Assembly (NCBI GenBank): GCA_037447655.1
Contig: JBBHKE010002380.1
Coordinates: 218,832 to 280,831 of the forward strand
DNA from: Zygnema cylindricum
Lineage: Eukaryota > Streptophyta > Zygnematophyceae > Zygnematales > Zygnemataceae
Direction: 5' to 3'
DNA length: 62,000 nucleotides
The notes below the pieces were generated by a model that saw only the letters and a program-made list of their open reading frames with translations, was not told the DNA's origin and searched no databases. The number at the start of each line of letters is the position of its first letter. The stretch's first letter is position 1. A program made the translations under genes and the position numbers. This document shows, one piece after another, positions 53,910-62,000 of this stretch.

Positions 53910-55219
53910 AGAGCTCGAGAGGGAGAGAGAGGGAGGGAAGGAGAGGGAGAGGGAGAGGGATAAGAGAATGGTGTCGTGGAGTGCGAGAGGGGAGATTGCC
54001 GTGGGAAAATGCTCATGACGGAGGGGAGAGAGAGGGAAAATGTGATGAAGAAGGGAGATAGGTTGATGTCGTTCTCTGTTTTGGAGTCATTTGGGTTCAA
54101 AATTAAGTTTTTCGGTGGATGAGGATTGTGGGAAAACTCGCTTTGCTTCTCATCTTATTGTTTTTGTGCAATTTTTTTTTTTTTGGGATTGTTGGTATTT
54201 TGTTGGGATTCAGTTTTCAAACAGTAAACAGGGGTATTTACTTCAGGTTATAGCATTGAGTGACAGTGTTTTGGTTGACATCATCAATTTGATGTGCCAG
54301 TTGGGAAGGGATTTTTCCCTTATTTTTTTCTTCAGTTTGCAGTGCACTTTTATTTTTTGTAGATTCGCATTGTACTGTGTTTTGTTAGGTGAGGTTTTAT
54401 ATTAAGCCATCCAAAGTATTTCTATGTACTAATCCGTTCAGAAAAATTAGGAGTTATAAGATAAAAAGAAAAAATATAGGTTGAATCGTCTCATCGCAAG
54501 CATTCAAGTTTTGTATTTCAAGTTTTGTCAATAGGTATTTTTTGAAATCGGTAAAAAATAGTTTGGCTCTAGGAAAATGGGTGTCGTTTGTTTATTTTCT
54601 TTTTTGTCAAGAGCAAATGAAATGGTTTAATGTCGACCAAGATTTATTTTTCAGCGATTGTGGATTAATCTGAATGGTATGTGTGGTTTTGGATGAATTT
54701 TGGTTTTAAAACTTTTTGGTTGTTTTTAGACGAAGCGGATTTGTGAAACTAAGAGATCACGCCAAGTAATTGACAAGTTCCAACTAGACTTCGACTTCTT
54801 TTCCTTTTGAGTTTCTTTCGATGATGAGGAAATTTGATGTGCTCTTGGTCATTCACCAATAATCTTCAATGGAGCTCACTGAATTATTGTGGATAATTGA
54901 GTCTATTAGCTTTCCAACCATGTCCTCAGGTTGATTATGATCGCACTTTATTGCACATCGTGTACTGTTGTTGTTAAGGATCAATACATATCAGTAAAGT
55001 TCAGTGGACGGAATTTATATTTCAAACCACATACGGTACCTTCTCCTGTTGAAACAGCCAATTGGTCATCGTCCTAGCGATTGCGCTTGCAAATCCTGTC
55101 GTATTTAAAATATTTGAAATATGTTCTGGACGGCGGAAGGCCGACGCGTTCACGCTAGAACTGTTGCAACCATCTGTTATGTAACGATGGCAAATGTCAA
55201 TTTTAACTGCGAGCCGTAC
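53910..55219. other. 3' flank of the GATA gene
   Basis: GA-rich for about 40 bases after the stop, then T-rich sequence that probably includes the 3' UTR. No AATAAA was seen nearby and no other gene recognised. Confidence 0.5.
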
Positions 55220-55227
55220 TTCAGCAC

Positions 55228-55291
55228 CATAGTTGTTCAATTCGTACGGATTCGTTCGTTACGTGCGTATTATGCGAATTGAACAACTATG
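55228..55291. mobile_element. 64-bp hairpin element with CATAGTT ends
   Basis: Perfect 17-bp inverted ends CATAGTTGTTCAATTCG, 30-base loop region, imperfect 8-bp flanking repeats TTCAGCAC (55220-55227) and TTGCGCAC (55292-55299), 6 of 8 matching. The first seven bases equal those of the element at 56122. Confidence 0.55.
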
Positions 55292-55299
55292 TTGCGCAC

Positions 55300-56113
55300 T
55301 AAGCTGGGTGAACGGTCGTCACTTGTCTGAACGAAAGGAGCTTAACCAGAACCAATCGCATAATTAGGCGTCTTAGGACCACAATTTTGTCGGTCGCGGT
55401 GCTTTCTCGAGTATTTGAACGTCGGCACTACGCACGATCCCGGGAAGGGAAAAAAATGAAATTTTACGAAAATAGATACGAAAGGAAAAAGAAAAAAACT
55501 GGAAAACGGTGAAACTAAAACCTTCGTTGTCCAATGAGAGTGGAAAACCTCTAGAAGACCATGTCTGGAAAAGTTTCGCAGTTTTTTTTTTTTTTCGTGC
55601 TCACTTTGTTTACCTCTGCTCCCTGCAGAAAAGAGAGTTTTTTTTCCTACTCTCAGTGGCGTCAAGAACACGGAAAGCAGTTTTTTCTTCTCCGTCACCA
55701 TTATTACGCGCGACAGCCAAACCAAGGGCTCTCTGTTGCACCTCACGTTGTCGCTACCAGTTTCCATCGGCGGTATCTTAATGAATCCGCCAATCCGGGT
55801 CCTTAGGCGGCGTATCGGTTTGTCACGCAGTTTGAGAAGAACAGCTGTACCCAAAGAAGAAGCACATAGGTCAATTTAACTGCCGAATTGGGATAAATAA
55901 TGAGAAATAGTATTGATAGTAACAAGATTTGCTGCGGACACCGACCTTCATATCGTGCGTATCTTTTTCGAGATTCCGCAATAACCTGTCGGCGTGACAT
56001 CGTTGACTGCCAGGATGCTGTACTTTCACAAAGTTTTAACTATTTTTAAAAGTGCGTCTTTCTCATAGAAGTCCCATTCGTGAATATTTCGATTTTTTTA
56101 AGAATATTCATTA
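55300..56113. other. Spacer without a recognised gene
   Basis: Frames of 80-170 codons on both strands overlap each other and have no family signature; two T-runs interrupt the plus strand. Confidence 0.45.
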
Positions 56114-56121
56114 TTTTATCA

Positions 56122-56802
56122 CATAGTTCAAAAGTAGGTGACCGTACGCCCATACAATATGCCTATTGTAGGCAAAACATACAATATGCCCTTAAGACCC
56201 ATATTGTATTGGCCGCAAAATGAAATAAAATAGGGACAGGGTTGAGTTGCACATCGATCGATAGAGAATTAAACGTCATGTCTAAATTTTTGAAACAAAT
56301 CGGAAAAAAATAAATTTCTGTGAGTTTTGAAGGACTTTTTGTTTAAACCGTCAGATTCCGACGATCGGACAGCCGCTGATCAAAGTAGGCGATTTTAAAA
56401 AGATCACATGAAAAGCCCATAACACAACTTACAAAAGGACAATCTGTCATATTAGCGTCTTCAATTTTGAGGGCCACACTAAATAAAGCCTCAAATTGAC
56501 CAACCAGGCAGTATGGGACGATAAAAAAAAAAAATACCACACTGCCAAAAAAATTACCAAAACCTACGGACCAACCCCGTTGGTGGCTTTTCCCCCGGAA
56601 TGTCATCCTACGCCATGTCAGTTCGCTAAAAAAATTCGTCCGGCGGCGTGCGCTGTACTTTGATCTTACGTCAGATTCGGACGTTCGTACAGGAGTGTGC
56701 ACGACGCACACACATACAGTATGCCTACGTTGCGCGAGTTTTGTGCAAAGTTTTGTGCGCCTACCAAAGGCCTACCATAAAAAAGCCTACTTTTGAACTA
56801 TG
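56122..56802. mobile_element. Non-autonomous hAT-type element, CATAGTTCAAAAGTAGG family
   Basis: 681 bp with perfect 17-bp terminal inverted repeats CATAGTTCAAAAGTAGG and a perfect 8-bp target duplication TTTTATCA (56114-56121 and 56803-56810). No transposase. The 8-bp duplication is the hallmark of hAT elements. Its right part matches the inverted copy at 61616. Confidence 0.9.
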
Positions 56803-57180
56803 TTTTATCAGGATTTTAAACTTTTCGCAACGGGATTTACGGATAATATTTGAAAAACTCAAAAGAGTGACGTCGCGTGATTTTTTCGCGCGAAATTTGA
56901 CGAGGCTCAGGGACGGTTACTCGTTTTTTTCTGGGCGGCGGATATTGATGAAATAGAATCATACGATTCCGTTTCGTAAGAGATTGCTATGTACACAGCA
57001 GTCGACATTGCATCGGACGGACGAGATGATCCCGCTAAAAAATTGAATACACTTAGGGTATATCTCTGTGTTCTTGTAACTTAGCGAGCTTAACACCCTG
57101 TATTCTAGCAAAGATTCTCCGTACACGATTCTCAAAGTGTCCCAATGCATACAGAACGAAATCATAGCTTACGTCTGTGA

Positions 57181-57454
57181 CATTTTTCAAAAGTAGGCAT
57201 TTTTATGGTAGGCCGTTGGTCGGCGCCTTTATCTTAAGTTGTGTTATGGGCTTTTCATGTGATCTTCTTAGATCGCTACTTTGATCAGCGACCGTCCGAT
57301 CGTCCGAATCTGACGGCGTAAATACAAATATTGGTCCGGATGATTTATTGGTCCGAATAGGTCCGAATACAATATGGGTTTTAAGGTCATATTGTATGTT
57401 TTGCATACAATAGGCATATTGTATGGGCCTACTTTCGCCTACTTTTGAACTATG
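57181..57454. mobile_element. Shortened copy of the same hAT-type family
   Basis: 274 bp; left end CATTTTTCAAAAGTAGG (two changes), right end CCTACTTTTGAACTATG. Flanks GTCTGTGA (57173-57180) and GTATGTGA (57455-57462) match at 7 of 8. Keeps the TTATGGGCTTTTCATGTGAT block of the family; much of the middle is missing. Confidence 0.8.
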
Positions 57455-57711
57455 GTATGTGACAATTGTATAAATTCAATATTACCAATGACGATTGTCA
57501 ACGTCTACAATCGATGTTGTCGCACGTTATTTTTTGTAGCTTCTGGCGTCGCTTGTCTTTCCGTACCGCCTTCAAGCCAGTACCGTACATGACTGAAGGA
57601 GATGTTTTAATGTTGTGTATAGGTAAAAAAATTATCGCGATAACACCGATACCGATAGTTATCAGTAATCGAACGGTCAGAGGTCCCGATATATTTGTAC
57701 TTTCTATCCGG

Positions 57712-58605
57712 TAGTGTTGTGTATCGGTAAAAAACTTATCGCAATAACACTGATACCGATAGTTATCGGTTATCGAACGGTCAGCGGTCCCGATATATTT
57801 GTACTTTCTGTACTTTATGTACTTTCTGTCAGGAGTGCTTTCTGTCCGGTAAACAGAACGGTAAATTTACGAGAAATGTACGGTTGTTTACGAGAAATGT
57901 ACGGAATTTCACGAAAAAATACGTTGCACTTTGTAGTACTTTTTGGGCGGTTAACAGAACATAAATTTTACGGGAACGCACGGAATTGTACCGATAAACA
58001 GATTATCATGGAACGGTATAAAGACAGCGGACACAACGTACAACAGATGCAAAATAACATTATGCGCGCCGCCGAAATCGAACGGACGACATTCAATGAG
58101 AAAATACAAGCGGACGGTCAACATGAGCGCCGGCATCTCGGAATGGCTTTTTTGGCGGCTTTTGCCAAAAAAGCCGGCGGATTGACACGTGGCAGGTTTC
58201 CAGTGGATCCCAAAAAATAAAGGGACAAAGCCACGACGTCGGATCTGAAAAGTACATCGTTTTAACTAGAGCCGTACTAAATTGGTTCACATCTTATGTC
58301 GGCTACTGTACTTTCGCCTTGTACAAATGATTTGATTGGTTGGTACCTCAGGGGTTGTGAGTAGGGCGCGTTGGGGGAATAAGACGTAAGTTGAGTGTAC
58401 ATGCCGTACATTTATCTGTACGGCTCGTACAGTTATCGCCGATAGTTATCGTTATCGGCATTATCGCCGATAAGTAGCCGATATTATCGGCTACTTATCG
58501 GCGATTAGACCGATAGCGATATATCGTACCAAAATATCGATTATCGGATCCCCGAAAAAAGGCCGATATCGGTTATCGCCAAATCCATACCGATACACAA
58601 CACTA
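57712..58605. mobile_element. Inner hAT-type element nested in a sibling
   Basis: 894 bp, TAGTGTTGTGTATCGG to TACCGATACACAACACTA. Perfect 8-bp duplication CTATCCGG (57704-57711 and 58606-58613). It is the same family and orientation as its host. It has an open segment on the plus strand (58009-58220). Confidence 0.9.
58009..58220 (+). pseudogene. Coding-like segment in the inner hAT element
   Basis: Open frame reading ERYKDSGHNVQQMQNN, then IERTTFNEKIQADGQHER and FLAAFAKKAGG. The outer copy has the matching DNA at 58788-58970 but with frame breaks. Product not recognised; charged, helix-like. Could be a captured host exon or a vestige of the autonomous parent. Confidence 0.35.
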
Positions 58606-59439
58606 CTATCCGGAGTACTCTTTGACCGATAAACTGAACGGAAAATTTACGCGAAATGTATAGTTTTTTTAAGGAAATGTACGGACTTTGACAAAAAAAC
58701 ATGTTGCACTTTGTAGTACTTTATGGCATGTTAACTGAACAAAAATTTTACGGGAACGTACGGCATTGTACCGACAAACTGATGATCATGGAACGGAAAA
58801 GGACGACAGACACAAAGTACAACGGACGCAAAAGAACATATTGCGCGGCACCGGAATCGAACGGACGACTTTCAATGAGAAAGTATGAGCGGACGGCCAG
58901 CGTGAGCGCCGGCATACCGGAATGGCTCTTTTGGCGGCTTATGCCAAAAGAACCGACGGATTGACACGTGGCATGTTTCTAGTGGATCCCAAGGAATAAA
59001 GGGACAAAAGCATGCCGTCGGATGTGAAAGGTACATCGTTTTAACTGGAGCCGTACTAAAGTCGTACATATCTTATGCCAGCTCCTGTACTTTCGGCTTG
59101 TACAAATGATCTTATTGGTAGGCACCTCAGTAGATAGGGGTTGTAAGTAGGGCGCGTCAAGGGAATAACATGTACACTTGAGTAAAATGGCCGTACATTT
59201 ATCTGTACGGTCCGCACATGTATCGCCAATAGTTATCGATATCAGTGTTATCGCCGATAATAACCGATAAATATCGGTTATTTATCGACGATAACACCGA
59301 TAGCTATATATTGTACAAATATATCGATTATCGGCTACCCAAAAAAAGGCCCATATCGTTTATCGGCAAATCCTTACCGATACACAACACTTAGATGTTT
59401 GCATCTCCTGTCCGTTCGACGTGAACTGGCATCGGAATC

Positions 59440-59860
59440 TTCAGATTCCTCCAAAAAACATTTACACACCAAACACAAACAGACGAAATAAAACAAATAG
59501 TGTACTTTTCCTCGTCGTTTGATAGCGTTTGAAAATTTTGAAACTCTTTTACACCTGCAAACCGTTTTGCTATTCGTGGAGCGGTGATACTTGAACTTAA
59601 AACACATCACCGATGTCTTTTAAGATAAAGTTTGAAGATGACATTTCTTGACGTGGTCGTGAGTCGAAAAACAAAAGACGACAACATGTAGTACATTATA
59701 AAGTTGACAATAAAGCGATTTGTACTTTTACTATTTCATTTTGTTTGTACGATCGTAACTTAAACAGTGCAACGCTACGTTTTTGAAGAAAACGACAGAA
59801 AAAAAACCCTTACTTTGGCACATAGGGGCATAGCCTTAGTTTTATTTTACGTGGTCAGCC
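59440..59860 (+). pseudogene. Second copy of the coding-like segment of 47930-48400
   Basis: Similar words in the same order (ACACAACAGACGAAAT region, AAAACACATC, AAGATGACATTTCTTGACG, AAAAAACCCTTACTT) but on the opposite strand and full of stops. No terminal repeats found around it. Confidence 0.5.
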
Positions 59861-60000
59861 TTGTTGTTACGTCACAATTTGGTGAGAGTCAGAGTCGGTC
59901 AACGCATTATATAAACATTGCATTTGTTCTATGCGCATATTCATTAATTTTGGGACGAAAAATCCACAGCCCGAGGTCAATATTGTTAGGAATTTAAAAG

Positions 60001-61615
60001 TGTAATCGAGAAAATAATAATATACAATAATAATTTAGTGAAAACAGGCGTGGCATATTTTCACACCCTCCAATAGTGTTGTTAACACTATTAACTAATT
60101 TCGGACAAAAAGGGTGTCGTAGCGTAAATCTTATGGAGCGCAAACGAAAGTCGTATTAATATCTATAGCCGCATGTGATGTTTTTTTTCGATACGTAATT
60201 TACAAGGTATCTCGTACCATAATACCACTGCAACTTGAATCGCTATTGTTGTCTATAAATATAAAGCTATACGTGTTTTGCAGTGTACATTGCAATGGAG
60301 CGCCAATCCACCGTGAATGACTATCAATGTATATAACACTATTATGGAACACCTAAATTATTAACCTTAATCATAAAATGAAAGATACGTTGTTTCCTCT
60401 GCCTTCCCCAATCTGTTTATATTCTCCTCAATTTCCTTCTTTGCTTACCTTACGGCTCGCCCACCCGCACCCTTCGGTTTTAGGCAAGCCCCGACGCATT
60501 TATGGTAAGTTTGTATACGAGCAAGGCCTCCATATGCTTTCTTTGCTCACACGGTGGGGAGCGATCAACAATAGGAGACACAGTACGAGATGCAATTGCT
60601 ACCGTGGGTAGCAAAGTAAGATAAACAATCAAACATTGAATGTCGCGTGTACCCCCATGACGTTTCTCGATTTAGGAGTATACATGGGCCCTCATGTGGA
60701 TCTTATGTTTTACATGGAGTAGTGAGAACATTAGGAGACGTATTTCTCACAATTCTTACTTGACCCCATGTTTATTACCGCACAAAATTTCATTTTGGTA
60801 TTGCGACTCGAGATGTAGTCGCCTCTAAAGAACGCGACTACGAGCACTACGAATCAACAAACAATTTCACACCATTCGTTTTAGAGAGCTTTGTGACCCT
60901 GGACATTTCTTTCGACAAGTGTTTACGTGACTGCGCTTGACATTTTTTTGAAATTAGAAGACTATGCAATCCTTCTCTAACTCTCATGTCGGCTTTATAT
61001 CCCCATCGTATCTCTATCACTTTTCAACGTCCCCAAGCTTTGGCTATTAGCACGGTGGGGAACCATGGCCGAGGATTGAAAAACTTGTCCCCGCACCACC
61101 CTCCGCGCATAGACGATATTTGCAGTTATGTCCTTGATGCGGCATAGTCTTGGGGTTGTGGTTAACGACCCCCTTTCTCTTTTTAAATAAGTGTTTAGGG
61201 TAAGTTTTAGTGTTTTCACGTTTTCGGTTTTACGTTATCTTTTGTTTTATTTGCTTTCTCATGCAGGCTGTTTTTGTTGATTAACGCCTACAAGGCTTTT
61301 AGTCCTTAAAGATTTTGGTTTTTTACCTTTGATCGTCATCAACAATTTTTAGTTACAATCATGTTTTGTACTTCGATGGTCTTACCATCAATTTTTTTGC
61401 AATAAAATTTACGTTGTTTTTTAATAGGCACATTACTTTACACAAACACGTAGACATAAAAAGTATGTCAAAGAAAATAGACGTCTACAAAAACACAATC
61501 AACGTCTACAAATATGAGTCGTCACAAAATTATGTAGCGTCTATAACTGTCACACAATGAAGTCAAGCCCCGAATAATAGTACGGAGAATCTTCGCTAAA
61601 AAGCAAAATTACATC
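60001..61615. other. AT-rich intergenic DNA
   Basis: No coding block, RNA gene or transposon end that I can support; the longest frames (about 75 codons) lack any signature. Confidence 0.5.
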
Positions 61616-62000
61616 TATAGTTCAAAAGTAGGCGTTTTTATGGTAGGCCTTTGGTAGGCGCACAAAACTTGGCACTAAACTCGCGTAGAGTAGGCATACT
61701 GTATGGGTGTTCGTTGTGGACTCTCTTGTACGGACGTACGAATCTGACGTATGATCATAGTTCAGCGCACGCCGACAGACGAAATTTTTTAGCGAACTAA
61801 AACACGCGGACGTTCAAAATTGCAGACGCTAATATGACAGATAGTCCTATCGTAAGTTGTATTTTGGGCTTTTCATGTGATATTCTTAGATCACTACTCT
61901 GATCAGAGACCGTCCGATCGTCTGAATCTAACGGTTTAAATAAGTTTTACCTCAAAACTCACAAAAATTGTTTTTTTTGTCCGATTTTTTTTCAAAATTT
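61616..62000. mobile_element. hAT-type element, CATAGTTCAAAAGTAGG family, cut by the window edge
   Basis: Starts TATAGTTCAAAAGTAGGC and follows the reverse complement of 56802-56400 closely. It is in opposite orientation to the 56122 copy and runs off the window before its other end. Confidence 0.75.

Larger units (their letters stand above)
57608..59392. mobile_element. Outer hAT-type element of the GTGTTGTGTATCGG family
   Basis: Ends TAATGTTGTGTATAGG and CCGATACACAACACTT. Perfect 8-bp duplication AGATGTTT (57600-57607 and 59393-59400). About 883 bp without the inner copy. Both ends hold runs of GATA/TATC palindromes. Confidence 0.88.

Noticed and set aside
55342-55854. A 170-codon minus-strand frame downstream of the GATA gene
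   Set aside because: Runs through T-rich low-complexity stretches (Phe/Lys runs) and overlaps plus-strand frames; no signature.

Overview
This window looks like a repeat-swollen stretch of a land-plant nuclear genome. The evidence is Ty1/copia LTR retrotransposons whose primer site matches, as I recall it, plant initiator tRNA-Met; a plant-type (class A) GATA zinc-finger gene with two introns; one exon of the conserved eukaryotic mannosyltransferase ALG11; and several small DNA transposons. The GA-rich leader and CT-rich introns of the GATA gene would fit a non-flowering land plant, but that placement is only a guess. Nothing bacterial, viral or organellar was seen, and no intact tRNA, rRNA or CRISPR.

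Layout. 1-480: one ALG11 exon (122-287) between CT-rich introns. 489-840: a worn tandem repeat. 885-46340: about 45 kb of nested retrotransposons. Element A (885-15003, target duplication ACCAC) contains element B (6104-13945, ACTGG), and the left LTR of B contains a foreign solo LTR, S (6339-7689, ACCTC). Minus-strand element G (15643-37906) contains the scrambled complex C (16505-26215, TCCCC) and element F (29881-36334, TACCT), and lies against remnants of another copia family, H. Element E (39895-46340, GATAG) stands alone. 46341-50360: AT/GT microsatellite, a worn hAT-like repeat and a 2.15-kb DNA transposon with long inverted repeats. 50361-53909: GATA factor gene. 53910-62000: gene-poor DNA with hAT-type non-autonomous elements, two of them nested in the same family.

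The copia elements share an uncommon design. The LTR is followed at once by a primer-binding site complementary to the anticodon arm of initiator tRNA-Met, not its 3' end. The Gag frame begins inside the LTR and reads through that site, and the LTR carries an antisense tRNA-like segment.

The most striking object is complex C: 9.7 kb of copia pieces in both orientations, joined at short homologies and two equal-armed palindromes, drawn from at least three lineages, yet bounded by one LTR start, one LTR end and one perfect 5-bp target duplication. It reads as a single integration of a scrambled cDNA, unless it is an assembly artefact.

No copia polyprotein in the window is fully open. F is closest, with one gag frameshift and one nonsense codon; E has nearly identical LTRs but at least five disabling changes. 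The only clearly intact host gene is the GATA factor.
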